From Botryotinia globosa (Eukaryota; Ascomycota; Leotiomycetes; Helotiales; Sclerotiniaceae), in assembly GCA_014898425.1 (NCBI GenBank), contig RCSZ01000001.1, positions 3,534,001-3,598,000 of the forward strand: a stretch of 64,000 nucleotides of DNA, written 5' to 3'. The translations under genes were made by a program, and so were the position numbers. Under the pieces are notes generated by a model that saw only the letters and a program-made list of their open reading frames with translations, made no database searches and had not been told where the DNA came from. How positions within the stretch are numbered: position 1 is the stretch's first letter; each line of letters begins with the position of its first letter. Below, one piece after another: positions 34,472 to 45,909 of the stretch.

Positions 34472-36926
34472 ATGGATTGCTTTAATGGAAAAGTCTTGCC
34501 ATCAGTAGTCTTAACGCCAGAGATGGTTCCATCTAATGGAAGGATTCTGACACCGGAGATGGGTTCTTCCAACCAAACAGGTGTAACTGTCGATTATCAA
34601 GCACCAAAGATGGATTGCTTTAATCGGATGGTCTTGTCGCATTGGGAAGCCTTCTCAGGTGCAATTGAAGATGAAGTTTCTGGACTCGAGCCAATAAGAG
34701 CCGATGGCTCTAGTTTGAACCTAGCGACCCTGGTTGCCATTGCGAGGTAAGTGTCAGTTCTGACCGCTACGTGTAAGAAAGTTGATACTGACGCAAGTCT
34801 TGAAGATACCGTCGCAAAATCTCACTTAGCGAAGGAGCAACCGGCAAGATGAAGAAAAGTGCAGAGGCTTTGCAAAAACGGATTCAAAACGGCGAGTCAA
34901 TCCATGGTGAGTTCATATGCTTTTGAGAAAACGTAAAAGCACCATCACGCAAGCTCATAAATTGGAAGGTGTAAACACTGGTTTTGGCGGGAGCGCCGAT
35001 GTTCGACCAAAGAACGTCTCCGAAGTATCCGCAAGCTTATTTCCAATGCTCCATTACGGAGTTGTCTCTGGTCCTCTAGACAGTCGTCACGTTGAAGGGT
35101 TAGCAACAAACGATTCAGTGAGCGATATTGAATGAAGGGCGTCTACAGCTACGAAACTGGCAAGACTGGCTAGGCTTTTGTCTGATCCCGTTTGCTCAAC
35201 CACCATGCCAGAGAGCTGGGTTCGTGGAACAATGGCCATTCGCGCCAATACGCTTGCCAAGGGAGCCTCTGCAATTCGACCAGTCATTGTTCAATCTTTG
35301 TTTGATCTTTTAAATAAGGAAATTATCCCAGCGGTGCCACTTAGGGGAAGCACATCTGCTTCCGGCGACCTTAGTCCGTTGTCATACATTGGTGGAGTAT
35401 TGGAAGGAAAGCCGGCAATTCAGGTTTATGTTAGTTTTGATCGAAACCGTGTTTCAGCAGACAAAGCATTATTGCAAGCTAATATTCTCCCCACAGTCTT
35501 CCAACCTAAAGAGGGATTGTCGTTGGTCAATGGAACAGCAGTAACAGCTGCCGTTGCATCTCTAGCCATGCATGAAGCCATTATGCAAGCTCTGCTTTCA
35601 CAAATCCTCACTGCTATGTCTGTTGAAGCGCTTTCTGGTACGGACGAAAGCTTTAATCTTTTTTTTGCTGAGGTCAGACCCCATAGAGGTAAGACGGTAT
35701 CAGCAAAAAACATCTACTCATTCTTGGCTGGCTCCAAGTTGATAAAGGGAAATGATACCCAAGAGTTTCATCTACGTCAAGATCGATATCCTATTAGAAC
35801 TGCGTCACAGTGCATTGGCCCATCGCTAGAAGACCTTTTGTTATCCTATGAGCAAGTATCAATTGAATTAAACTCAACCACTGATAATCCCCTTGTTAGT
35901 GATGATGGAAAGATGCATCATGGTGGAAATTCCAAGCGAAGTCCGTCACAAGTGCCGTGGAGAAGACCAGACAAGCCTGCCAACCAATTGGTCAAATGTT
36001 ATTTGCACAATGCACCGAATTGATAAATCCAGCAACAAACAGCGGCCTTCCTACTAATCTGGTAGCGGATGAGCCCCGCGAATCCTGTATGTTTAAAGGT
36101 ATTGATATTATGGTTGCGGCACTGCAATCTGAGCTTGGCTTTCTGTCTAACCCCGTTTGATCACATGTCCAGACGGCTGAAATGGGCAATCAAGCTTTAA
36201 ATTCTCTAGGACTGATCTCGAGTAGATACACGCTATCGGCCTTGGAAGTTCTGACACAGCTTTCCGCGGCGCATTTAGTGGCCGTATGTCAAGCTTTAGA
36301 TCTTAGAGGAATACAGGATTTATTCTTCATGAATTTGAGGCCTAAGTTTGAGAGCTCTTTCAATCAGAGCCTCGGAAAATATACTCAGCAAAGCCATGGT
36401 CAATGCGATGATTCCATGGAGACGAAAGAACACTCCGAATTACAACTGGTTCTCTGGGGATAAATTGACAACAACTCTCAACTGGAGCTCAATAATGGAC
36501 TCGACCACGCGCTTTGAACATGCAGTTCAGTCGCTTCAGGCAGTCATTCTTGATAAGTTGGAGCCCAGTCTAGTCATGTTGCAAGCTTTGAAAGACTGGA
36601 AGAAAGTATCCTCAAAGCAAATGATTGACACCCACAAAGTGTCAAAGAGACAATATTCTGACTCCATCGGGGTTGCCAAGTTCTTTTTGGGCAAAGCTGG
36701 TGAGCGAATGTGTTGTTATGTACGCAATGAGCTTCACATACCTTTCGTTGACGAGGAATATTTCAAGTCTTCAGAATGTTTATCCGAAAAGCCTAACTCG
36801 TATCAATCCATCGGAAATATGGTAACCGCGGTATATGAGAGGATGAGATCGGGTGAGCTATATTCAGTTGCTATCGAGTGCTTGAACGATGTAGAAGGAG
36901 GAAGAAATAACGAATCAAATAAATAA
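34472..36926 (+). pseudogene. phenylalanine ammonia-lyase-type gene, inactivated
   Basis: Relative of PAL/HAL enzymes, which deaminate aromatic amino acids with an MIO cofactor made from Ala-Ser-Gly. Two intact introns (34747-34806 and 34905-34968) precede VNTGFGGSADVRP. The MIO triad is present in RGSTSASGDLSPLSYIGG (codons at 35358-35366), and LSLVNGTAVTAA and ELNSTTDNPLVSDDGKMHHGGN are well kept. Lesions: TGA at 35133-35135 in frame before MPESWVRGTMAIRAN; a one-base loss at 35928-35932, after which the FQAKSVTSAVEKTRQ segment is in a new frame; TGA at 36158-36160 inside SNPV-*-SHVQTAEMGNQALN, where Gly is expected; and a further frame change between 36340 and 36420 before the C-terminal FFLGKAGERMCCYVRNELHI. 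The first TGA could lie in an unrecognised intron; the others cannot be explained that way. The N-terminus has an internal repeat of ATGGATTGCTTTAAT (34472 and 34610). Confidence 0.85.
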
Positions 36927-37260
36927 AGCAGTGTCCGTTGTATAGATAACGGCCATTCAACATCTATACCACAGTAAAGGTTGTAAATCAAAAGCACTGA
37001 AAAGTCGTGAGAATCACAGTGTTGTAGACGTGGAAATCCTTCAAAACAAATCATTGGGTGGTGTATTTAAACCCACTTCTACAATGATAAGCTTGCAGGT
37101 GCCTACGGATGGAAGTCAGCCACATCTCACCACCACAACACTCAAAACGTGACTGGGCTGATCCATCTCCTTCAGATGCAATACCAGCGCGAATAAACCC
37201 ACCTTATACCGTTTCATTTGGGATTTCACCCTAGAAAATCCGGCATATACCGAAAAGAAT
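36927..37260. other. intergenic between two pseudogenes
   Basis: Some 334 bp with no gene. It would be the 3' flank of the lyase and the promoter of the transcription-factor remnant. Confidence 0.5.
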
Positions 37261-38809
37261 ATGGAGATTTCCTCAGCTTCTACTTCTGAAGACGCTGTTG
37301 ACATGGGTTCGAGATCCGAAGAATTTACGAAAGCTAGTGAGACTGGCAATGATGGGACCAGCAATACTTGAGTATCGTGGACTCCTGGCAGTGAGGGTGT
37401 GAAAGGACCTTTGAAAACATTTCATAGGAAGACCAAGACTGGGTGCATAAGATGTAGGATAAGGAGAGTGAAAGTAGGTGGTGTATTTCCTTCGGCACGT
37501 GATGCTGTTTGTGCTACCGGAGACGATTTTTGAAAATTGAGGAATGCACAATCTGAGTTCTCAGTGAGCCCAAACTTCAAGCGAAGAGCTTACGGGCTTA
37601 GCAATGTTCTTCTTGACCCCTCAGGCCAATTCTGACCATCGGTTTAGTGCGATGAATGTCAGCCAAGTTACCTCAATTGTAAACGGCATGGAGTGGAATG
37701 CAAGTACGAATCTACTACATCCAGAAAAGTTCCAGAGAGACCCAATACAGAAAATATCACTGCCAAAGAACTACGGACTGAATTTCCCGAGGCCGCCGAA
37801 AGACGTCTACGAGAACTTACCTACTCTGCTTCATCATTACACAACCAACACGAGCCGAACAGTAACGTTTACTAATTCAGCCAACCCTGACCAAACTGCC
37901 ATCGATATATTCACACAGATTTTTCCTGAAATCGCTCTAACAAACGAAGCACTCCTACACTCTATATACTGTATATCCTCCCTTCACCTCGATAATCAAA
38001 CACCCTCATCTAACACCCAATCACCCACTACCATCCCCACTACCTCTCTAATAGACGCCTACACCTACCTCGACATAACTCTCCAACTCCACCGCCAAGG
38101 CATCCACCACCTCACCCCCCAAAACGCCGACGTCATCTGTCTAACCTCCAGCAATCTCCGCATCTGCGCCTTCGCCATGCTTCAGAAGCGTTCTCTATCC
38201 CCCTATACTCCCCCCTCCGACGGGATAAAAATGACCCGCAGCACATCGATGTCTTTCAAAACCGCGTGTCGGTGCATCTCATCCCAAGATCTCGACGCAA
38301 ACGACGAAGCGCAGAAGAAAAGCGTTGCATGGATGTTTGTGAAACACATGCCGGTTTTGGCTCACCCTGTGGAAATGTTCGATGAGGAAAATGTGGGGAA
38401 ATTCATCCATTTATTGAGGAGAAGTGATGCAGATTTGGAACATGAGGAGTGGAGTGAAGAAATTGAAAAGGCGTATGTGTCTTCGATTTGTTTTCTGGGA
38501 TATGTGTATAAACGTGTTGAAGCGAAAGCGAATCCAGCGGTAATTACACGGATGTTGATTGGCTTCCCTTTTTTTTATCGAGCAGCGCTTTGGGGAGATG
38601 GTTGAAGAGGGAAAAGATAGAGCGTTGGTTTTGTTGGGGATTGTGTTTGCGCTGTTTGTGAGGGTTAGGAAGGTTTGGTGGATTGGGGGGTGTGGGGAGA
38701 GAGAGGCGAGGGGAATATTGGGGGTGTTGGGGGATGAATGGCGGGATGTGAAGGAGGAGTTTAGAAATCTGGTTAGAGAGGGTGAGATGGATGTATACGA
38801 GTTTCTATA
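37261..38809 (+). pseudogene. Zn2Cys6 transcription factor, inactivated
   Basis: A fungal binuclear-cluster regulator. Exon 1 begins at ATG 37261, has TGA at 37369-37371, and continues in frame to KTFHRKTKTGCIRCRIRRVK. An intron of about 175 bp (37473-37647, ending TTTAG) leads to CDECQPSYLNCKRHGVEC. In the zinc cluster the fifth cysteine (expected in the C-x-x-C before KRHG) is Tyr, while an extra Cys appears three residues after the third; both changes fit single C-to-T or G-to-A transitions. The frame RTEFPEAAERRLREL shifts near 37815 into LLHHYTTNTSRTVTF, the conserved start of the fungal-specific middle region, then EALLHSIYCISSLHL. It shifts again near 38560-38580 at a run of eight T to reach RALVLLGIVFALFV and VWWIGGCGEREARGIL. 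The ancestral architecture is the short Zn2Cys6 type resembling Upc2-like regulators. Confidence 0.8.
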
Positions 38810-41104
38810 AATGTGATAATTCAAAAAACAATATTCTACAACGTGACTTGAGGTATTTTAACGTGGTAATGACAGAGGGTAGATAAATGGGGTGATGGAA
38901 CTCTAAATCAAGCTTCGTTATATTGTTGTAGATGTAGAGAGCCAATTTTTGAATCGTACAAACAAATTTGAGTGTATCCCGCACTGCTAAACATGTATAG
39001 ATATATCAGAAAGCGAAGAACCATTTATGATCGATGCTCGTTTAGATATCTTCTCATCCTCAGCGCCGAAAATGACAGTAGCGGATGTTTTTGGACATCT
39101 TAAAGGAAAGATTGCAAAGTGAACCGAGAGCAATAGCATTAAACTCTATGTCAACTACTTCTTCTATCAACTTCTGGTACCCCGAGCGTTGAGCATTGAA
39201 CTTCCGAGACTTTGTTTAGGTTGTCTTTGACAACTTCTTTGCGATATCCTTGAACCACGGTTCCTCCTATAATGTGAACAAATTATGAACTTGGATCAAG
39301 GTTGTGGGAGAAAAAAGACTAAAAATTCTTCGTTCCATGTGGTCTATCTTGTATCTATCTGAACAGCGGCGAAGAGAGACATGATGTGGACTCTTCGTGG
39401 GAAGATTCGATCCTGCGAAAAAGAGTTCAATCTGCATTTTGCAAGGTTATAGAGGAAAACCTCGGAGAAACATATGTTTCCAGAGTCGACTGTATCGAAA
39501 AATGATATGAAAAGGGGTTTATCCGAATCAAAGGTTATAAGGTTATTACTATTACGTAGGTGGAAAATGTCAAATCCTAAACGAGCATGCAAGGCAGAAA
39601 TTGTGGATGGAAAATGACAGCTTACCGGATGGGTTCAGCTGAAGTAGATCCGGGTGATTTTCGGTAATTGTCGACGAATTACTAACTTGCAGCATCTCGA
39701 GACGAAAGAGATATCGCTAGGAAGTACAGAGTGCATACTCCGATTTTGATCGACGTTCATTTTGTTGCAGTAGGGTGATGACCCTGTTGAGATTTGGACT
39801 ATAGACACATTTTTCACGCGAAATGCAATCTCATCTCTGATCCACCAGATCTAACCTCACATCCCTACCACGTTAAATAACAGCAGACACTGTTCTTCAT
39901 GAATCTAGAATGAAAATGAAAACATGTACATACTTTCAGAACCAACTCCTCCGGTCCGCCGTTCACTCCACTCATCGACTTGACAAAGTTGACATCTTCC
40001 CATCTAGACCAGCCTTCCTTTCGAGAAACATTCTATGCAACGCAACGCATTAGCGATCGACCGCACACTCGATCTTCACTGCCTCCACGCCCAACGGAGC
40101 CTGCTCCCACGCAACAGCGAGTACCGAGATTGCCGACGTGGATACGCGATCGGCACAAGGAATCCGATTCCAGCCAAACGCATCACATGACTGTACGATA
40201 ACAGCTTAGTTCTCGCACGCCGCCTTGCGCGCAAGGCGAACATCAAAACTGCCAACGAGGCCTTGAAGGGCAGGGAATCCCTAGCCCGGACAAGCCTAAC
40301 GCCACTCGGATACTTTGTGCGAAGCCTTCCACGGCATGGGACGAATCAGAAGAGGAGAGGAAAGATCATGCACGACGGGATAATAAAGACACCATGGTTT
40401 GGGTCTCTGGATTATCGGGATAAGTGATGGAATCCTGGATCTAGATTTTTTGATCAACTTCCTTGGAATATACCTAGATTGTTCGGCGGATGGAGAATCA
40501 TTCGCGAGGGAGTCGTCTCTGCGAATCATTCTTTGGGTAAGGTAGGGCTACAGCGGGGATTCGTCAGGACTCAGGACTCAGGAGGAGTAGGGATTATCGT
40601 GTCGACATGTGACCGTGGCTGAGTTTGGATTTTCTTTTCCTTGGGGACCTTCTATTTTCGTATTCCAGCTTGCGTCCCAATGTTCGGATTGGTGGTATTC
40701 AGACGCTGGATTCCAATAAATGATGCGTTTATTATGATTGGGTTTGATTGCTATAGGTGCACATCGTCATGATGGGTCCACGCCTTGATATTCGATGCTA
40801 ATCGAAGTGGTTTATGCTGAAGGGTAGGTTGGTGTGGAGACTGGTTGCAATGGCAGCTGGGTGGAGATGAAGATATATATATAGAGGGTAGGTACTCGGT
40901 CGGTGAAGAAGAAGGGTTTTTTTAGAATATCTGAAAACGATAGAGTTTATTATTTAATTGATTAATATAGCTGTGGTGATATCCACGAGAAAGATATTTA
41001 TTTACGATTGTGTTTAATATTCTACTGTATTTATTTACAAAATATATCTTCAATCACGAAAACAAACAGACCTACCTAGAAAGAAGACAAAATAAGCAGA
41101 TAAA
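38810..41104. other. long intergenic region
   Basis: About 2.3 kb without a supported gene. Open frames (39344-39592 -, 39635-39817 -, 39980-40201 +) are unrecognised. The right-hand part, from about 40560, with a TATATATATAG near 40875, is probably the promoter of the proline-rich gene. Confidence 0.45.
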
Positions 41105-42348
41105 ATGTGTTTATTCGGCAGTAAGATTTTCTCTTTCCATTCAATCCCTGGTTGATACATTTCGTTCCAACCAGAATTTTTACTTCATTTTCTCCCAAAA
41201 CCTCCATGCTAACATACCTCCCCTTCATAGTCCCTAAAGACGAAGATATAGTCTTTGTTGATCGTCGGGCTCCCCGCCGTAAATCCACTCAAATAGTGCG
41301 CGAAAGACGTTCCCACTCATCTCGCCCCGTATCCCGCGTCTCAGAAACGGTCATCAGACAACACAGCCACCGACCTTCTACACCCATGTCCGAAGTTCAC
41401 CGGCATTCAACCTCAATGACCGAGATTCACCGCGGTCCACCCAGCCATCGCCATTCTAGCTCCATGACGGAAATCCACCGTTCTCACACTCCTGTTCCGC
41501 CGACCCCGAAGCCAGCTACTCCTGTTCCCCCTCCGGCATCCGTTGCTGCTCCACCACCTCCACCACCCCCGCCAGCTTCGGCAGGATTTCCCCCAGTATA
41601 TGCCCCAGGATATCCTCCGCCTCCTATATCGGTGGCGCCGCCCCCATCACACCATCATCATATACCCCCACCCTCACCATCTATTGTGCCCCAGAGTCCA
41701 GCACCTTCGTACCGCGACCTCTCACCTCCCCGCGTGCCCACTCCACCGGAAGAAAGCAGAGTCGAATTAATAAAAGTGGAAGAAGAACACTGGCCGCCGC
41801 ATTCCCATGGGCGATCCAGTCCGAGCGCAATCCATGTTTCCAGGAGGAAAAGTAGGAAAGGGAGTGTTTCCAGCGGAAGAGATAGAGATAGAGATAGGAG
41901 TGAAAGAGAGGAAATTTATATCCAAAGAGATCGTATTATTGAGCGTGGTACCCCATCTCGGCATGCGTCTTCGAGTCCGAGCTCGTTTGCAAGGAGAGGG
42001 AGTAGAGGGAGCGGTACCCCCGAACCAGTCCAAAGTGGTTACCGCACGGTAGAGGGAACGGGATGGGATGACAGAAGACCTATTACGCCGAGTGGATATA
42101 GAGTTGTGGATGGTGCGGGAGCAAGGAGAGGAAGCGGAGTTGGAGTAGTGAATATTCATCGAGAGAGGGAATGGGAGAGAGAGAAAGTATCACCCTCGGA
42201 GTTTGGTGGGAGGAGGGGTAGTATTCCCTATGATAGTGGATCGATTGGGAGGCCACGAAGTTCGGCGGGAAGATTTGTGGAGAGGGAGAGGGAGAGGGTG
42301 GTAATGGATGAGGGGGGGAGAAGAAGGGACATGTATAGAAGGGCTTGA
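41105..42348 (+). CDS. proline/serine-rich protein with MCLFG start
   Basis: Exon 1 is 16 nt (41105-41120) and exon 2 is 41231-42348, giving 377 residues. The joined N-terminus reads MCLFGIPKDEDIVFVDRRAP; a tiny first exon coding MCLFG is a recurring feature I associate with a group of fungal proteins of unknown role. Residues 45-85 hold three imperfect HRHS(T/S)SMTEIHR repeats. Then comes a Pro-rich block (41510-41760), and the second half is Arg/Glu/Ser-rich (RDRDRDRSEREE, EREWEREKVSP), with repeated GYR-TVEGTG / GYRVVDGAG elements. No transmembrane segment or enzyme motif is seen; it is probably disordered. The N-terminal Cys-2 could be a lipidation site, but that is only speculation. Confidence 0.72.
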
Positions 42349-43682
42349 GGGGATGAGATGTACTTCTGTGGCGAGGCCTGATGTTATCTAATTATCTTGT
42401 TTGATCGGCTTTCTGATTTCTTAATGGTGCGGCGATGGGATGAAGAAGGTTGGGATACTCTTCAACGCTATTTTATACTGTTTAGATTGTGCGTATACAC
42501 CGCGCGAGCGAGCGAGTCAAATTCTATTGAAAATTTGCCAATCTTTCTTATTCCTCTATATATATATATGTATCAACATGTTCGATACCAAAGCATTAAA
42601 TATCCCATGTATCTCCGTATTTCATACTATTAATGCGAGCTCATTTGTAACATAACTTTTCTCATACGCTAGTGCTATTCATGAGCAAATATTGAGCGTG
42701 GGAGCGTAAGCACCCGCAAGTATAAGATGAGAGAAACCAATTTCCCCCGAGGTTTTGCGAAAAGGTATCATGGTATCCATATCCCGCTTTGTCAAGTGCT
42801 GACCCCGTCTCTCAAGTGTCCACCCTCTTTTGACAAATAAAATCGATCCTATACGTTGCGAAGATACAATCGCAGGAGTGCTCATGTAGTAATGCAAGCA
42901 TTTAATTCTTTTCTCACACTTAGATATTTCGAGATCAAGGATTGAGATATGAGTCTATCGTTTTGTGATTGGGGTTATCTTAGTGGATTTCCTCAGATTT
43001 TATAACATTTGTGTGTATTCTCAAGTGCAATCTAGATAGCTATTCTTCGACAAAGAGGGCCACCTACCTAGACTTCTTTTGCTGTTAAAATAGTTCGAGA
43101 GTAAGATGAAAGTCGCTTGAATGTTTGAAAAGGTTCATTTGAGGTGTTCACTGATACGTTTGGGAGGGGGAGAGTGCACTTCCCAAAGATCATAAGTAAT
43201 ATTCATCTAAAGATGCTGAAGATTAACCTAGAGTGGCCAATTCTTCAAGATAGTTGGCTCCCAGGATTTCAAACACAAGTCATGTTTGATGCAAATAACT
43301 CAGAGCTCACCTGTTGACGTGGACCTGAATTGGAAGTCTAGAACTCTTGCATATGATTAAAAATTGTCCTTTGAAATCAGCTAGAAATCGAATAACATTT
43401 TAATTCCGTAGGTTTCCTTCTCTCTTGACCCTGTAGCTATCCGGAAGCATCGCTCGTTTTTAGCCCATCAGTCATTGACTCGACAATGGCCCTAGCATCA
43501 ATTGGAAGCAGCAATTATCGCTCAGCAAATTTCCACGCAATCCAGTAGACTTAACGAAACATCCCACCGAGGGGTTGCAGCACAGCGACGAATGATGTGT
43601 GCCGCTGACTTGAAGCTTACTGAGCCCTTCAGCTGACATGAAGTTGCCGGACTCCGTGCAACGCATGCAGGTAATGATGATA
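42349..43682. other. intergenic between convergent genes
   Basis: No gene supported in 1.3 kb between the 3' ends of the proline-rich gene and the first BTB gene. GGGAGCGTAAGCACCCGCAAG near 42700 vaguely recalls the GGTGCTACCGC motif flanking the 27.5-kb repeat. Confidence 0.4.
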
Positions 43683-45268
43683 CTACTCCTGCAAATCTGC
43701 GAAGAACTCATGCCTCTGTGGCTCATCATTCTGTTTCTTATTCTGATCTGCTTCTTTTGGCTTCGTGCGTCCGTCTCCGGCACAATGGCGATGATATGAG
43801 CAGGTTTCGATGCCCCATCTTCCATTCTCTCTTAAACGACCTGGATTTGGTGGTTTATTATCCTTAGTAAAGTTCTGAAAGTACGCAAAAAAGTCTTCGA
43901 AGAAGCTGCCATGCTCTTTACAAACAACCCAGAGTTGTTTCAAGCCATCTCTGCCTGGAACGATGTTAAGTGTTGTCTCGTCGTGATAGAACCCAGCTAA
44001 TCTTTTGATACAAAGCAGTCTGAGTGGCGACTCTTCCTCAGTCTGATTCCAAATATAATTCACAACTTCTGGTAGTAAATGGCTCACATAGCTGGCCTTT
44101 TCGTCCGATAGCCAGAACTGATGTTTGATGCCATTGATGACCATGTTTCCCAATTGATAAAAACACCATTTTTCTGACAACAGGTAAAGTTTTATAAATG
44201 TATCGAATTGTGCGTGAGTCTGATTAAATGGTACAGTGCGTCTGTATAACCATTCAATGAAGAGTGCAACCGCATCTGAACTGTCTTCTGGGAAATATAT
44301 CTTTCCCTCGGTGCCTTCTAGGAATGGGCCATAGAAAGCCCTTTCAAAGTAATCGCATGAGTCGCATATAAGCTTCTTGTGTACTGTAAACTCTATTCTC
44401 TTCGGTCCAACGATGAGTGTGACGATTTCTCGGCCGAGAGAGCTAGAGAGAGATTGTCAGCTATATCCAATTGCTATTGTGTAAAAAGGAGCCACTTAGG
44501 GCTCGTTTGATTGCAAAATCCGCGCTGAATCCGCTGAAATAATCCGCTCTTTATCTTACCACGGATTCTATAGTGATAGTAATTTGTTTCAAAAAGAATG
44601 AATTATTAATCTGTAGTTTTATAGTTTGTATATAAAATTTGTTATAAAATTTATAAAAATAAAAGGAAATGGAATATATATATAGTATATATATAAATTA
44701 AGTGAAGTAATTCAAATTTTTAATTTATTATTGCTATTTGAATAATTGAATAATTGAATAAACAAATATAGAGATAGCTTCATTTAAATTTAAATATAAT
44801 TATAAACTTTAATTCAAAATAAACCTATACCTTTAGACTTTATTTATTATAGCTTCAGATTTTATCCACTGAAACTTTAAGCTTTAAAATCTATAAAGAT
44901 TTATAAAAAGAATAGATTATTTTAATAGACTCAATAAAGCCTATTTTTTCTAATTCTTGTTTTCAATCTATGTTTTCATTTTTATATATAAATTTATTAA
45001 AAAATATAGATTATTTAATATTATTTTAAAATGATTTACTTTTTTTTTACTTCAAAATATACTAAATTTATTGAAATACAGATTATTCAATAAAATCTGC
45101 AATTTAATATTCAAATATGAATTCAAAATCCGTTTTCAAAAAGAATGAAATATTCAATGGATTCAGTGCGGATTTATACATCCAAACTAGCCCTTACGCT
45201 CCAAAGGTTGGATTTACAACAGGTACTGGGGCACCTGTCAAAGTCGTAGAGGCCGTGGTTTTGCGCAT
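43683..45268 (-). CDS. BTB/POZ protein 1, intron 1 carries a MITE
   Basis: BTB proteins usually dimerise and can serve as Cullin-3 adaptors; the specific role here is unknown. Exon 1 is 45198-45268 and codes MRKTTASTTLTGAPVPVVNP; exon 2 is 43683-44442. Joined they give 276 residues with ASLGREIVTLIVGPKRIEF, TVHKKLICDSCDYFERAF, and LFIEWLYRRTVPFNQ as BTB core, then the family motif EESPLRLLC and the C-terminal CSYHRHC. The intron 44443-45197 is 755 bp because a 695-bp element with its 3-bp duplication sits four bases after the splice donor. Without the element the intron is 57 bp with donor GTAAGT; with it the donor reads GTAAGG, so splicing may still work. The frame is otherwise intact. Confidence 0.82.
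44499..45193. mobile_element. Tourist/PIF-Harbinger-like MITE, 695 bp
   Basis: Both ends can be read. Left GGGCTCGTTTGATTGCAAAA (44499 on), running to CTGAATCC at 44532; right, reverse-complemented, GGGCTAGTTTGGATGTATAA, running to CTGAATCC (45159-45193). These are terminal inverted repeats of 34-35 bp with several mismatches. They are flanked by TTA on both sides (44496-44498 and 45194-45196). A TTA duplication and GGG..GTTTGG-type termini are hallmarks of Tourist-like MITEs of the PIF/Harbinger superfamily. The interior is very AT-rich and has no coding capacity, consistent with a non-autonomous copy, possibly decayed by RIP. Confidence 0.85.
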
Positions 45269-45909
45269 TGCTTGTATTATTGTCCCAGATCTAGCAATGA
45301 GCTATTAGCAATCAGCTAAATCATAGAAGAACAAGTCTATACTCATGCTTACGATGTGGTAAACCGGCTGAGATTCCTTCCTCTCTTTCGAACCGATGCT
45401 ACGAGAATCAAAGAAAATTCGAATTTTATCAAGCTTTGTCCGCCGGCATTCTCACCAGAAGAACATTATTCTGCATGGGTGATTTTCGAGTTGATTATTC
45501 TATGTTTGTTTGGTGATTGGAAAAGAAAAGTGAAAGCGAGGTTAATAAGACCAGTGTGAATTTGGAAGTTCACTCATCTTCGCTTATGTTCGAACGAAAT
45601 GCTTCAATTGTCTTGCCTCAATACTGATAGAGAGCTGGAGCTTGGAAGGATCTTTTCTAAATAAGACTTACCTAGTCGTTGTTCAATCATATCACCATAT
45701 TTAAATAGATATAGATACTTCTTTCTTTCTAGGTTGGAAAATATACTTATATACATTATTGTTCACCCATTTAAAAATGTTATCTACAATCTGAAATGTT
45801 CCAAGTACATTTGCCTAGGCCTCTCCGTGCTCTTCCTTTCTGCATTCTCCGCCCAATTTGTAACCAGGAAACACATTATCTCGACCTTCTTCTTTTCCAG
45901 TACTTGGAT
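45269..45909. other. intergenic, promoter of BTB gene 1
   Basis: Lies upstream of BTB gene 1 and downstream of BTB gene 2, both on the minus strand. No gene is supported. Confidence 0.45.

Noticed and set aside
37476..37647. Separate small gene starting at 37604
   Set aside because: This stretch is the intron between the two halves of the zinc cluster; the frame has no upstream start of its own and the cluster continues at 37648.
45117..45308. Small plus-strand frame at the right end of the Tourist-like MITE
   Set aside because: It runs from AT-rich element interior into the antisense of BTB exon 1; it is not a transposase and has no motif.
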